A stretch of DNA of 64,000 nucleotides from Candidatus Burkholderia verschuerenii (GCF_001189365.1 NZ_LFJJ01000001.1:1-64000); one strand, 5' to 3'; shown: positions 53,015-62,824, counted from the stretch's first letter. The notes: generated from the letters alone by a model not told the origin. Numbers and translations: made by a program.

Positions 53015-53554
53015 ATGCCATTTGCCGATCGCTTGCCGCTTTTTTTCGTGTCGTGCGTGCTCGTCGTGTTGTCGCTTGCCGATGCACGCGCGGAAGGTGC
53101 GCGTCCATCGATCGCGCTGCTCGACTGCACGCTGATCGACGATAACGCCGCCTATAACGACGACGCGACGAATCGCACGCAAGCCCAACGCCTCGCGATG
53201 ATCAGCAACGCGCTGCGCGACGATCTGCGCCAGCGCGCGCTGTTCGACGTGACTGATAACGCGCCGGCGAACGAGCTCATCGCATCGTTGCGCAGCACGC
53301 AGGACATGAGCGCGTGCAACGGCTGCGAATTGCGCGTCGCGAAGCAGCTAGGTGTATCGCGCGTCGGCGTCTGCTGGGTGCAGAAGATCAGCAACCTGAT
53401 CCTCAACATCAACCTGCGCGTGGAAGATGCATCGAACGGCAAGGCCGTGTTCCAGCGCTCTGTCGATATGCGCGGCAACACCGACCTCTCGTGGCAGCGC
53501 GCGGGCAAGGCGCTGATCGATCTCGTCGCCGCCGATCCCTCGGCCACGCGCTGA
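53015..53554 (+). CDS. Exported DUF3280/DUF2380-like protein of the PQQ region
   Basis: A 179-residue protein with a signal peptide (PLFFVSCVLVVLSLADARAEG). The mature part reads PSIALLDCTLIDDNAAYND, AMISNALRDDLRQRALFDVTDN, CNGCELRVAKQLGVSRVGVCWVQKISNLILNINLRVEDA. This fits the DUF3280 family, which occurs with PQQ-dependent alcohol dehydrogenase gene sets; the assignment is from pattern. The product is probably periplasmic and helps assemble or regulate quinoproteins. It is 160 bases upstream of the beta-propeller gene. Confidence 0.78.
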   Translation: MPFADRLPLFFVSCVLVVLSLADARAEGARPSIALLDCTLIDDNAAYNDDATNRTQAQRLAMISNALRDDLRQRALFDVTDNAPANELIASLRSTQDMSACNGCELRVAKQLGVSRVGVCWVQKISNLILNINLRVEDASNGKAVFQRSVDMRGNTDLSWQRAGKALIDLVAADPSATR

Positions 53555-53715
53555 CACCGACGCGCGAGGGCGAATTCGGGAATTTCTCCCGTCCTTCGAC
53601 ATTGCCAGCACAACGCGTCTTGGGCTAAGTTTCCTCAAGAGGCACGTGCGTTCGCACGGGCGACGCTTCGCCCGTTGCTTGACGAATAATCGAAACGAAA
53701 TTGCCGGAGACGACC

Positions 53716-54762
53716 ATGCAAGTCAGATTCAGGGCGATCGCTATCGCCTGCGCATCGATGCTCGCGTTGAGCGCGGGCGCGGTGCATGCCGCAACCGCCT
53801 ATGTCACGAGCGAGAAGGCCGGCGTCGGCGTGATCGACCTGAGCGATCTGTCGATGAAGACGATGTTCGACAACGGCCGCGACGGTCCGCGCGGACTGAG
53901 CCTCAACAAGGACGGCACGCGTCTTTATACCGCCAACAAGGAGACGAGCGATCTGTCGGAGATCGATACGTCGACGGGCAAGATCACGCGCCGCGTGAAT
54001 ATCGGCAAGAACCCGGAATTCGTGCGCGTGTACGGCGGCTATGCGTATGTGACGTACGAGCCGGGCGAAAGCGGCAGACCGCCCAAGCCGGGCCAGCCCG
54101 AAAAGGACGACGACGATGCCAACTCGCCGCCGGCCGAAATCGCCATCGTCGATCTGAAGACGATGAAGGTCACGCATTCGGTCAAGAGCGGACACGAGAC
54201 CGAAGGCGTCGAGTTCTCGCCCGATAGCAAGCAGTTCCTCGTCACCAACGAAGGCGACGATACGGTGTCGGTGTATCGCGTCGGCACGGGCAAGCCGGTG
54301 CGCACGGTGCATCTGCCGAAGGGTTCGCGTCCGCGTGGCATCAAGGCGGCGCCCGGCGGCAAGCAGTATGTCGTGACGCTTGAGAATACCAACAAGTTCG
54401 TCGTGCTCGATGCCGGCAGCATGAAGATCGTGAAGACCGTCGATACGAAGATGGGTCCGTACGGCATCTCGTTCGATCCGTCGGGCAAGCATCTGATCGT
54501 CGCCGCCGCGCGCGACAAGACCTTGCAGGTGTTCGACGGCACCACCTACGAGCACATGAAGGACGTCACCGTCGGTCAGCGTTGCTGGCACTTCAGCTTC
54601 ACGCCCGATGGCGCGAAGATCCTGCTTGCGTGCGGACGTTCCAACGCGGTCTACGTACTCGATGCATCGAGCTATGATGAGGTGAAGCAGATCGGTGATT
54701 TGCCGCTTGCCTGGGGCATCGTGACGTATCCGCAGAGCGCGGGATCGATCGTCGGACGCTGA
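53716..54762 (+). CDS. PQQ-associated YVTN beta-propeller protein
   Basis: A 348-residue exported protein with a signal peptide ending AVHA. It contains YVTN-type repeats of about 43 residues (AYVTSEKAGVGVIDLSDL, LYTANKETSDLSEIDTSTGK, FLVTNEGDDTVSVYRVGTGK, YVVTLENTNKFVVLDAGSM and others). This matches the PQQ-dependent catabolism-associated beta-propeller family. An acidic Pro-rich insert (PGESGRPPKPGQPEKDDDD) sits in the second repeat. Periplasmic; role probably in electron transfer or quinoprotein assembly. Confidence 0.88.
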   Translation: MQVRFRAIAIACASMLALSAGAVHAATAYVTSEKAGVGVIDLSDLSMKTMFDNGRDGPRGLSLNKDGTRLYTANKETSDLSEIDTSTGKITRRVNIGKNPEFVRVYGGYAYVTYEPGESGRPPKPGQPEKDDDDANSPPAEIAIVDLKTMKVTHSVKSGHETEGVEFSPDSKQFLVTNEGDDTVSVYRVGTGKPVRTVHLPKGSRPRGIKAAPGGKQYVVTLENTNKFVVLDAGSMKIVKTVDTKMGPYGISFDPSGKHLIVAAARDKTLQVFDGTTYEHMKDVTVGQRCWHFSFTPDGAKILLACGRSNAVYVLDASSYDEVKQIGDLPLAWGIVTYPQSAGSIVGR

Positions 54763-54882
54763 TACGCGTAGGTCGAAAAGCGCGGCCGTTTCGTTTTGTG
54801 CCGCGCATCGTTGCATGATCCGGGACACGACGCTGGCATGGGCGCTGATAGTATCGGCGTAGGCTCCGCAACGAGGTCCATC

Positions 54883-55293
54883 ATGCTCACCTTGGCTGCG
54901 GCATTTCAGGAAATCTCGGACGTACCTGCACGCAAGCGCTTGCTCGTCGCGGCGCAGGGAAGCAAGGGCAACTGCAGTTGGTTGCCCGGTTTCGTCGACA
55001 AGAACGGCGCGTTTCGTTTCGATCCGTGCACGGATGTCGACATCGAACTCGAAGACGAAGCCATCGAGGCGATCCGCCTCTTCGATTCCGGCTCGCTCTC
55101 GTCCTGCGCGATGGTCGCGCGGCTCGGCGAACTCGGCGTGGGCGCGCTCGTGCTAGGGCCTGAATCGCCCAGCGACGCGATGCGCATGCTCGAACAACTC
55201 AAGGCTAACGCGCTCGGCCGCTTCGTCGAGAACTATCTCGCGGATTTGCAGCAACGGCGGCCGGCGAAGGTGTATCCGTTCCGGCCGCGTTGA
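54883..55293 (+). CDS. Hypothetical protein, 136 residues
   Basis: A soluble protein (LTLAAAFQEISDVPARKRLLVAAQGSKGNCSWLPGFVDKNGAFRFDPCTD, then ELGVGALVLGPESPSDAMRMLEQLKANALG). It has no signal peptide or membrane segment and an acidic patch in the middle. I recognise no family. GAGG precedes ATG 54883. It lies between the beta-propeller gene and a glycosyltransferase, same strand. Confidence 0.65.
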   Translation: MLTLAAAFQEISDVPARKRLLVAAQGSKGNCSWLPGFVDKNGAFRFDPCTDVDIELEDEAIEAIRLFDSGSLSSCAMVARLGELGVGALVLGPESPSDAMRMLEQLKANALGRFVENYLADLQQRRPAKVYPFRPR

Positions 55294-55429
55294 GCGTTCG
55301 TTTCTGTCGGCCACGCGAGGCGGGAAGCATCGACCTTCTTTGACATTGCGTCTTGCTCGCTGGCAGACAATGCATGGCTGTACCCGTGTAGCGGGTTGCA
55401 TTGTTCAACGAACCAGCCGATCACGCGCC

Positions 55430-56413
55430 ATGCCGAAAATCTCCGTTGTCGTTCCTACTTATAACGCCAGCAGGCATATCGTCGAAACACTTCGGTCGCT
55501 CTTGCAGCAAGATGCGGACTTCGAAATTCTCTTGCTCGACGACGCCAGCAAGGACGATACGCTCGAACTCGCGCGCGGGCTGAACGACTCACGCATTCGC
55601 ATCTTCGCGCTCGAACATAATCAGGGTCGCGCCAGCAATGCGAATCGGGCGTTTTCGCTGTGTCGCGGAGAGTACATCGCGCGTATCGACCACGATGACA
55701 TCGCGCTGCCGGATCGTCTGAGCAAGCAGGCCGCGTTTCTCGATGCGCATCCCGAGATCACCGTGCTCGGCACGCAGATTCAGCATTTCGGCGACGATCA
55801 CACGACCAGTTCGTTTCCGCTCGAGGACGCGGAGATCAAGGCGCGCTTCATCATCGGCGCGGCTTATCTCGCCAATCCGAGCGTGATGATGAGGCGAGAG
55901 TTCGTCGAGCGCTTCGGCATTCGCTATGACCCGAATCTGGACATCGTTGATGATCTCGGTTTCTGGTTCGAATGCATGCTGCAGGGCGCGCGCTTCGCCA
56001 ATCTGCCGGAAGCGCTGACGCGGTATCGGGTCCATCAGGGGATGACGTCGCTGAACCTGAATATCGCGCGCTTGAACACCGCAAAAGCGCGGCTGTTCGC
56101 GCGGATTTTTCAGGCGTACTTTCCGCGACTGACGGGAGTGGATATCGAGCGGCTATGCACATTGCTCGAGAACCCGCTGCAGCCCGAGCCCGATCTCTAC
56201 GTGCTAATGTCGCTGTATCGCGCGGCGGGCGTCGCGTTGTCGCGCATCGATCAGCGCTGGGGCGTGAGCGCAAAGGAGCTGGAATATCGCATGGTGGACC
56301 TGCTCGACCGGAAATGGCGCGCATCGGCTCAAACGATTCCACGCGGTGACGAAGAAAAGTTCTTCTGCCACCGCGTGATCGGCAATACGCTGGCCGAACT
56401 GAAAGACCGTTGA
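55430..56413 (+). CDS. Family 2 glycosyltransferase
   Basis: A 327-residue GT-A protein: ISVVVPTYNASRHIVETLRSLLQQD, ILLLDDASKDDTLELAR (first Asp motif), and YIARIDHDDIALPDRLSKQAAFLDAHPEI (DxD-like). The C-terminal 120 residues are helical and variable. It transfers a sugar from a nucleotide donor, probably to a surface polysaccharide or lipid. It stands alone between PQQ-region genes and converges with the TonB receptor. Confidence 0.92.
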   Translation: MPKISVVVPTYNASRHIVETLRSLLQQDADFEILLLDDASKDDTLELARGLNDSRIRIFALEHNQGRASNANRAFSLCRGEYIARIDHDDIALPDRLSKQAAFLDAHPEITVLGTQIQHFGDDHTTSSFPLEDAEIKARFIIGAAYLANPSVMMRREFVERFGIRYDPNLDIVDDLGFWFECMLQGARFANLPEALTRYRVHQGMTSLNLNIARLNTAKARLFARIFQAYFPRLTGVDIERLCTLLENPLQPEPDLYVLMSLYRAAGVALSRIDQRWGVSAKELEYRMVDLLDRKWRASAQTIPRGDEEKFFCHRVIGNTLAELKDR

Positions 56414-56416
56414 GCA

Positions 56417-58759
56417 TCACTTCCACGCGTATCGCATCCCCACCCACACGCCGCGCGGCGCGCCCACGCCGAGGAACTGCTCGTTGACGGTATCGGCGCC
56501 GTTGAAGGTATGGTTCGGACCGTTGAAGAAGTTCTCGCCGAGAATCGCGAAGTTGGCGTAGCGCTTGTTCAACAGGTTCTTGACCGTTGCATAGACCTGA
56601 AACTGCTTGGTGACGTTGTACGTGGTGTCGAGATCGATCAGGAAATAACCGGCGACACTGCCGTTCACGTCCTGATTGTTTTCGTCGCCGCGCGCGAAGA
56701 TGTTGCTGCGATACGTCATGTTCGTGCCCACGTTCCATTGCGGGAACACGTTGTAGTCCAGACGCAGCTCCACCGTATTGGCCGGAATGCCCGGTATGCG
56801 GTCGCCCGAGTGCACGGTGATATTGCCGTCGTCGTCCGCGCTCGAATTGCTCGCGCTGCTTTTCGTCCAGGTCGAACGATACGTCGCATTGACATAGCTG
56901 TAGCTCGCGGCCACGCTCAACGCGCCCCATTGCGTGCGTCCCGCGAGTTCGAAACCCTGACGACGCGTCTTGCCCACGTTCTGGAAATAGCCGAGCGTGC
57001 TGGCCGCGCCCTGGCTGCTGACAAACTGGATTTCGTCGGTGAGCGTCGTGCTGTACGCGGCCGCGCTCCATTGCGTATGCGCGCCGATGCGTCCGCGCGC
57101 GCCGATCTCGAAAGTCTTCGAGATCACCGGCTTGAGATCCGGATCTGCGATGAAATCGTTCGACAGCGAGCACGGCGCGTTCGGGTCCGCGCAGGCCAGT
57201 TCGATTGCGGTCGGCGAGCGCATGCCTTCGTTATAGGTGGCATACGCGGTGAACCACGGCGTCGGATTCCAGTTGAAGCCGATGGCCGGATTGAAACGCG
57301 AGAACGTGTGGTTTCCATCGAGCAGCGGTTGCACACCGCTTTCATCGCCAATGGTCGCCTTGGCCCAGTTATAGCGGCCCGCGAGCGTCATCGACCATTG
57401 CTCAGTGAAGGAGAAGGTGTTCTCGAAGTAGATGCCCCAGTTCTCGTTGCGCGTCTTCGCATCGGTGTCGGGCACGAACGGCCCCGTGCCGATGGTTGCG
57501 CGGCTGTCGGTGAACTCCGCCGCCTGCGATGCCTGCGTGAAGTGCGAATTCGCGAAGTCGCCCGCCGCACCGACAATCAGTTGGTTATCCTTGCCGAACA
57601 GTTTATTGAGCAGCGTGAGCTGCATGCTCGCGCCGTAGCTGTCGGTGACGATCACCGATTGATCGTTGAAGGCCTGCGTGAGTTCGTCGGCATCGTCGCC
57701 GTTCGGATCGAAGTCGTCGTTGACGTTGCTGCTCACATTCTTGTTGCGATAGTGCCGGTAATAGAGGTTGCCGCTCAATTGCACGTTCGGCGTGAAGTAA
57801 TGTTCCGCGTTGATGGTCAGATAGCCGAGCTGGTTTTCGTTCATATCTGGAAACGTATAGGCTTGCCGGAAGTTGTCCATGAACGAACGCGGAATGGTCT
57901 GCGAGCCGTTCAGCGTGTTGTCCGCGCCGCCCATCGACACGGAGATCGTCGTATCGGAATCGGTGTAGCGAATCTTGCCGAAGGCCTGACGCAGGCGGCT
58001 CGAATTGTGATCGGCCCAGCCGTTGTCGTTGGTGATATTCGCCGTGAAGTAATAGTCGAGATGATCGCCGATTACGCCGCCTTGCTCGATCTGCGCATAC
58101 TTGCGTCCGAACGAGCCGAAGCCCACATCCACATTGCCGCCCGGATTACTGCGGCCATTCTTGGTCTGCACCGCAATCGCGCCGCCCAGCGTATTGAGAC
58201 CGAAGGTCGGATTCGAACCGGGGATGATCTGCATGGTCTGAATCGCGGCTTGCGGAATCAGATCCCAATTGACGACATCGCCGAACGGTTCGTTGACGCG
58301 CACGCCATCGAGAAACACCGACAGGCCTTGCGGCGTGCCGAGCAAGGGCGATGCGGTAAAGCCGCGATAAAGAATATCCGCTTGCGAAGGATTGCCTTGC
58401 GCATCGTTGATATCCACGCTGCCGACGTTCTTCTGCAAATAATCGGTGATGGTCGGCGGATGCTGTGCATCGATCTGGCCGCCCTTGATCGTCTGCACGT
58501 TGGCGGGCACTTTTTCCAGCGGCGTGCCGACGCCCACTAAAGGCGTCGTGCCGACCACCACGATATTGGGCAACTCGACGTTAGGCGGCGCGCTCGCGGC
58601 GGCGACAGGCGTAGCACCTGATGCGGGGTCGGGGGCGCTCGGCGCCTGAGCCCATGCACCGACAGTCATGCTTGCGAACGCGCCTCCGAACACGAGCTGC
58701 AAACCGGCTCGGGGTTTGAACGGATGCGCGGGTTTGCCCTGACGAGGCATGCTCTTCAT
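56417..58759 (-). CDS. TonB-dependent outer-membrane receptor
   Basis: A 780-residue receptor. A signal peptide ends AWAQ, an Ala/Pro stretch follows, then a TonB-box-like IVVVGTTPLVG. The plug domain (TITDYLQKNVGSVDINDAQGNPSQADILYRGF to LNTLGGAIAVQTKNG) leads to a 22-strand barrel ending VWVGMRYAWK. It imports a scarce ligand through the outer membrane. Adjacent PQQ genes and a divergent kinase suggest PQQ, a lanthanide complex or an alcohol-oxidation cofactor as ligand; this is inference. GGAGGAG precedes ATG 58759. Divergent from the kinase gene. Confidence 0.93.
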   Translation of the reverse strand: MKSMPRQGKPAHPFKPRAGLQLVFGGAFASMTVGAWAQAPSAPDPASGATPVAAASAPPNVELPNIVVVGTTPLVGVGTPLEKVPANVQTIKGGQIDAQHPPTITDYLQKNVGSVDINDAQGNPSQADILYRGFTASPLLGTPQGLSVFLDGVRVNEPFGDVVNWDLIPQAAIQTMQIIPGSNPTFGLNTLGGAIAVQTKNGRSNPGGNVDVGFGSFGRKYAQIEQGGVIGDHLDYYFTANITNDNGWADHNSSRLRQAFGKIRYTDSDTTISVSMGGADNTLNGSQTIPRSFMDNFRQAYTFPDMNENQLGYLTINAEHYFTPNVQLSGNLYYRHYRNKNVSSNVNDDFDPNGDDADELTQAFNDQSVIVTDSYGASMQLTLLNKLFGKDNQLIVGAAGDFANSHFTQASQAAEFTDSRATIGTGPFVPDTDAKTRNENWGIYFENTFSFTEQWSMTLAGRYNWAKATIGDESGVQPLLDGNHTFSRFNPAIGFNWNPTPWFTAYATYNEGMRSPTAIELACADPNAPCSLSNDFIADPDLKPVISKTFEIGARGRIGAHTQWSAAAYSTTLTDEIQFVSSQGAASTLGYFQNVGKTRRQGFELAGRTQWGALSVAASYSYVNATYRSTWTKSSASNSSADDDGNITVHSGDRIPGIPANTVELRLDYNVFPQWNVGTNMTYRSNIFARGDENNQDVNGSVAGYFLIDLDTTYNVTKQFQVYATVKNLLNKRYANFAILGENFFNGPNHTFNGADTVNEQFLGVGAPRGVWVGMRYAWK

Positions 58760-58843
58760 CGTCTCCTCCTAAGAATGTTTTTTATTGCTTATTCGATGGA
58801 TGTTGTTTCAATGAAAGCGTCGCATAAGAATTCGCTAAAGGAC

Positions 58844-58879
58844 CGGGAGCTTTTCCCGATCGCACAGGGAAGCGTTCCC
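58844..58879. promoter_or_regulatory. Two GGGA/TCCC dyads between the TonB receptor and kinase genes
   Basis: CGGGA-N5-TCCCG (58844-58858) and GGGAA-GCG-TTCCC (58867-58879) are similar inverted repeats with centres about 22 bases apart, two turns of the helix. They lie in the 176-base divergent region and are candidate sites for the LuxR-type regulator of this cluster. Confidence 0.5.
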
Positions 58880-58935
58880 AAACGTCTTTTTAAGCACGCA
58901 CCGCGCGAGTGCCGCATGCGTAGAATACTTCCGTG

Positions 58936-59967
58936 ATGCCATCCGACTCCCTCCCCACGCACGCGGATACTTCGCGTCCACGCTCGCCGCACTCGACGGT
59001 GTGGCGCGACTTCGCTTGCGTGATCGCCGTCACGGTGGTGGCCGGCATGCTGTTCGCGCGCTTCGATTTCAGCGAGTGGGCGTATCACTGGACGCGTCGC
59101 GCTGAACGTTTTCAACTCGACGAATTACCCGCGACCATGCTGGTGCTGGCAGTAGGTTGCGCGTGGTTTGCATGGCGGCGCTATCAGGAAGCGCAGCGTG
59201 AAGCGCGACGTCGCCGCGCGCTCGAAGAAGAGGCGGAGCATCTGCTGGCGGAGAATCGGCGGCTGGCGAGTCAGGCCATCGCCGCACAGGAAACCGAGCG
59301 CCGTCATCTCGCGCGCGAACTGCACGACGAGTTGGGTCAGTACCTCAATGCGATATCGCTCGATGCAGGGCGCATCCGCGACTTATCGGCGCAACGCGAA
59401 GCGGAGATTCATCGCCTGTCGCTGGCGCTGATGCAAAGCGCGACGCATGTGTATCGCGAAATCGGCGGCATGATCCGCAAGCTGCGTCCGATCGGGCTCG
59501 ACGAATTCGGCTTGCCGACGGCGCTCGAACACTGCGTGGACGGCTGGCGCGAGCGCTTGCCAGATGCGGCCTTCACGCTTGCCGTCGAAGGCGAGTTCGA
59601 CAATCTGAGCGATGCGCTCAACATCACGCTGTATCGGCTGGTGCAGGAAGGATTGACGAACGTGTCGAAGTTCGCGCGCGATGCGCATGTGGAAATCTAC
59701 CTGGCGCGCGGTCCGGGCGAAATTGTCGTGACCATGACCGATGACGGTTCCGGCGTCAATCTGTCGAAGCCGCGTAAAGGGCTCGGTCTGATCGGCATGC
59801 GCGAGCGCGTGGAAGCGCTCGGCGGCGAGTTTCATCTCGCGAGCCGTCCTGGCGAGGGTTTTTTGTTTTGCGCGCGCGTGCCGGTTCAGGCGGGCGTGCC
59901 GTTGCCGACCGCAGGCCCGAACGATCTGAACGAAAGATCCGACGACGCCGCAAAGTCCGCGAAATGA
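58936..59967 (+). CDS. NarX-like sensor histidine kinase (HisKA_3)
   Basis: A 343-residue kinase with two membrane helices (about residues 20-40 and 65-80) that leave only a short periplasmic loop, a coiled linker, phospho-acceptor His130 in ARELHDELGQYLN, and a HATPase domain (LVQEGLTNVSKFARDAH, MTDDGSGV, GLGLIGMRERVEALGG). The small sensor suggests membrane or cytoplasmic signal input. Its 3' end overlaps that of the response regulator by 82 bases, on opposite strands. The pair probably controls PQQ/alcohol metabolism, similar in role to ExaDE/EraSR-type systems. ATG 58936 is preferred to the GTG just before it. Confidence 0.9.
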   Translation: MPSDSLPTHADTSRPRSPHSTVWRDFACVIAVTVVAGMLFARFDFSEWAYHWTRRAERFQLDELPATMLVLAVGCAWFAWRRYQEAQREARRRRALEEEAEHLLAENRRLASQAIAAQETERRHLARELHDELGQYLNAISLDAGRIRDLSAQREAEIHRLSLALMQSATHVYREIGGMIRKLRPIGLDEFGLPTALEHCVDGWRERLPDAAFTLAVEGEFDNLSDALNITLYRLVQEGLTNVSKFARDAHVEIYLARGPGEIVVTMTDDGSGVNLSKPRKGLGLIGMRERVEALGGEFHLASRPGEGFLFCARVPVQAGVPLPTAGPNDLNERSDDAAKSAK

Positions 59968-60587
59968 AGCCCTAAACGATTGGCGATCTGCGCGAGTTGC
60001 ACGCCGTTGTCCGCGCCGAATTTCTGCCGTATCACCGATTGATGATTCGCCACGGTCTTCTGACTCAAACCGAGTTTCTCGGCGATGCTCGGCAACGTAT
60101 AGCCCTGCACGAGCAGACGCAGCACTTCGAATTCGCGCTTCGACAATTGCCGTCCGTCCTGAATGCTCGCGCGCAACGCAAGCGCCTGCGATACATCGGG
60201 ACTGAGATACGACACGCGCCGCGCCACCGATCGCACGGCTTCGACGAGCACATCGGGCGCGCTCGCCTTGGTCACGTAGCCGCGCGCGCCGGCATCGAGC
60301 GCGCGTCGCACGAAGATCGCTTCTTCATGCACGCTGAAGATCAGCACATGCGCCTGCGGTTCGCGCGCGAGCATGCGCCGCATCGCCTCGATACCGCTCG
60401 CGCCCGGCAAGGCCAGATCCATCACCACGACATCCGGCTGCAGCGCGCAGAACTTCTGATACGCCTCCGATGCATTCGCCGCTTCGTCCGCGACGTTCAC
60501 GTCGGGACTCAGTTCGAGCAAACGCTTATAGCCTTCACGCACGACGGCGTGATCGTCCACCAGCAGCACGGATATATCGTGAATCAT
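59886..60587 (-). CDS. LuxR-type response regulator of the PQQ operon
   Basis: A 233-residue regulator: receiver with VLLVDDHAVVREGYKRLL and phospho-acceptor Asp57 (VVMDLALPGASG), KASAPDVLVEAVRS, then an HTH (LSKREFEVLRLLVQGYTLPSIAEKLGLSQKTVANHQSVIRQKFG). It is coupled to pqqE by an ATGA overlap (60584-60587), so the regulator is produced from the pqq operon. The cognate kinase lies next door, antisense at the 3' end. The extra C-terminal 30 residues are coded in the overlap. Confidence 0.93.
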   Translation of the reverse strand: MIHDISVLLVDDHAVVREGYKRLLELSPDVNVADEAANASEAYQKFCALQPDVVVMDLALPGASGIEAMRRMLAREPQAHVLIFSVHEEAIFVRRALDAGARGYVTKASAPDVLVEAVRSVARRVSYLSPDVSQALALRASIQDGRQLSKREFEVLRLLVQGYTLPSIAEKLGLSQKTVANHQSVIRQKFGADNGVQLAQIANRLGLHFADFAASSDLSFRSFGPAVGNGTPA

Positions 60588-61774
60588 GGTGTTTTCTCTC
60601 CCCCTTCCTGTGGGCTTGCTCGTTCGGCGAAGCGCCTCGAATTCGCATCGTTGCGGAAGACGATCGGTTGCTCTTGCGGCTCCTGACGTGTCGACGCGGC
60701 ACGCACCACTTCGATCACGCGCTCGTGATGCGGCGACTTATCGCAGACGGGATCGGCATTCGCCGGGTCTTGCGTCAGCAGATACGCCTGACAACGGCAT
60801 CCGCCTAGATCGATGGTTTTCTCGTCGCAGCTTCTGCAGGGTTCTTTCATCCAGCCGAAGCCGCGAAAGCGATTGAACGCATCGCTCTCGTACCAGATTT
60901 CGCGCACGGAAGTTTCGGTGACGTTCGGAAACGTGAGGCCCGGCAGCGCGCGCGCGGTGTGACACGGCAAGGCCGCACCGTCCGGCGCAATGCCGAGAAA
61001 CACTTGTCCCCAGCCGTTCATGCAACGCTTGGGACGCGTCTCGTAGTAATCGGGCACGACGAAGAAGATCTTACACTTGTCGCCGATCTCTTTCCTGTAG
61101 CGCTCGACGATCGCTTCCGCTTCTTTCAGTTGATCGCCGGTCGGCATGAGTTGCGCGCGATTCGCATGCGCCCAGCCGTAGTACTGCGTGTTCGCGAGTT
61201 CGAGATACTCTGCGCCCATCTCGAGCGCCATATCGATGATGCGTCCGATATGTGGCAGGTTATAGCGATGCAGCACGCAATTGAGGACCATCGGAAAGTC
61301 GTGCGCCTTGATGAGCTTAGCGACGCGATTCTTCAGATCGAAGGTCTTCGTATGCGAGAGAAAGTCGTTGAGCTCTTGCGTGGAGTCCTGAAACGACAAC
61401 TGGATATGATCGAGCCCGGCCTCTTTCAACGCGCCGAGCCGTTTGTCCGTCAGCCCGATTCCCGACGTGATCAGATTCGTATAGAAACCGAGCTTGCGCG
61501 CCTCGGCGACGAGCGTTTCGAGATCGTCGCGCAGCAGCGGTTCGCCGCCGGAAAAGCCGAGTTGCGCCGCGCCGAGTTCGCGCGCCTGACGCAGCACGTC
61601 TATCCATTGCGCCGTGTCGAGTTCGCGATTGTGCTCCGCGTAATTCGTCGGGTTGTAGCAGAACACGCAATGCAGCGGGCATCGATAGGTCAGTTCCGCG
61701 AGCAGCCATAGCGGCGGCGGAATGGCGACGCCTTCGTGTTCGGGCTTTGCAGTGGGAACGGACAAGTCGGTCAT
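60584..61774 (-). CDS. pqqE: PqqE, radical-SAM peptide cyclase of PQQ synthesis
   Basis: A 396-residue radical SAM/SPASM enzyme with CxxxCxxC at Cys32, Cys36 and Cys39 (YRCPLHCVFCYNP), LGFSGGEPLLR, and the C-terminal auxiliary cluster Cys (RCMNGWGQ, PCRSCDEKTIDLGGCRCQAY). It links Glu and Tyr side chains of the PqqA peptide, with PqqD as chaperone. The C-terminus is about 20 residues longer than typical. It lies between pqqD and the response regulator. Confidence 0.96.
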   Translation of the reverse strand: MTDLSVPTAKPEHEGVAIPPPLWLLAELTYRCPLHCVFCYNPTNYAEHNRELDTAQWIDVLRQARELGAAQLGFSGGEPLLRDDLETLVAEARKLGFYTNLITSGIGLTDKRLGALKEAGLDHIQLSFQDSTQELNDFLSHTKTFDLKNRVAKLIKAHDFPMVLNCVLHRYNLPHIGRIIDMALEMGAEYLELANTQYYGWAHANRAQLMPTGDQLKEAEAIVERYRKEIGDKCKIFFVVPDYYETRPKRCMNGWGQVFLGIAPDGAALPCHTARALPGLTFPNVTETSVREIWYESDAFNRFRGFGWMKEPCRSCDEKTIDLGGCRCQAYLLTQDPANADPVCDKSPHHERVIEVVRAASTRQEPQEQPIVFRNDANSRRFAERASPQEGGEKTP

Positions 61775-61778
61775 ATCG

Positions 61779-62081
61779 TTACTCCAGCCAGCCTCGCGCG
61801 CGTGCGCCGGCGATAAAGGCGCGCACGTCGTCGCCCAAGCCGGTCGCGTTGAACGTCTGCTCCAGATCGGCGACGAGCGTGGGAATATCGCGCGAACCGT
61901 CGCATCGCAAGAGAATCTCTGCCGCGCTTTGATTCAGCTTCACCATGCCTTCGGGATACAGCAACACATGCGCTTCCTGTGCCGGTTCCCATTGCAGACG
62001 GAACAGGCGCTTGAGTTTCGGATGCAGCGAATCGTCGGGTGCGTCGACGGCTTCCTGTACGCGTTTCGTTGGATCGCTCAT
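61779..62081 (-). CDS. pqqD: PqqD, PqqA-binding chaperone
   Basis: A 100-residue protein matching PqqD ([58 protein letters not shown]). It presents PqqA to PqqE. Start ATG 62081 overlaps the pqqC stop (ATGA) and pqqE begins four bases after its stop. Confidence 0.95.
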   Translation of the reverse strand: MSDPTKRVQEAVDAPDDSLHPKLKRLFRLQWEPAQEAHVLLYPEGMVKLNQSAAEILLRCDGSRDIPTLVADLEQTFNATGLGDDVRAFIAGARARGWLE

Positions 62082-62824
62082 GACGGAAAGGCCTTTTCGA
62101 TCGAATCGAGCATGGTCCACAGAATGTCGAGTTTGAATTGCAGAATGTCGAGCGCGCGGTGTTGCTCGGTACGCGTTTTGAAGTGCGCGAGCGTCACTTC
62201 AAGACCATGCTCGACATCGCGCTGCGCAAGCGATACGCGCGAGCGAAAGTAATGCAATCCTTCAGGCTCGATCCACTTGTAATGCTCGGGCCACGTCGCG
62301 AGCCGGTCCTTGTGAATCTGCGGCGCGAACATTTCGGTCAGCGACGAACACACGGATTCCTGCCACGGCGCACGGCGCGCGAAATTCACGTACGCATCGA
62401 CGGCGAAGCGCACGCCGGGCGTGACGAGTTTCAGCGACCAGAGATCGTCGCGCGAGAGGCCGACTGCATCGCCCAAACGCGCCCACGCTTCGATACCGCC
62501 GGGCTGATCTTCATAGCCATCGTGATCGAGAATGCGCAGCACCCAGCGGCGTCGCGTGTCGCGATCGGGGCAATTGGACATCACCGCTGCATCCTTCAGC
62601 GGAATGTTGATCTGATAGTAGAAGCGGTTCGCGACCCAGCCGCGAATCTGCTCCTTCGAACAGCCGCCACTGTTCATCTTCACGTTGAACGGATGATGGA
62701 TGTGATAGGTCGTGCCCTTTGCGCGCAACTGTGCCTCGAATTCGTCGCGCGTCCATGCGGGACCATCGTCCTTCACTGCGGTGAAGATCGGACCCGTGCT
62801 CGGGTTGATCATCGGTTCATGCAT
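62078..62824 (-). CDS. pqqC: PqqC, pyrroloquinoline-quinone synthase
   Basis: A 248-residue enzyme of normal length with the characteristic helical-bundle segments ([44 protein letters not shown] and [21 protein letters not shown]). It performs the final eight-electron oxidation and ring closure to PQQ without a cofactor. The pattern RFYYQ and the conserved His are visible. It is 21 bases after pqqB. Confidence 0.96.
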   Translation of the reverse strand: MHEPMINPSTGPIFTAVKDDGPAWTRDEFEAQLRAKGTTYHIHHPFNVKMNSGGCSKEQIRGWVANRFYYQINIPLKDAAVMSNCPDRDTRRRWVLRILDHDGYEDQPGGIEAWARLGDAVGLSRDDLWSLKLVTPGVRFAVDAYVNFARRAPWQESVCSSLTEMFAPQIHKDRLATWPEHYKWIEPEGLHYFRSRVSLAQRDVEHGLEVTLAHFKTRTEQHRALDILQFKLDILWTMLDSIEKAFPS

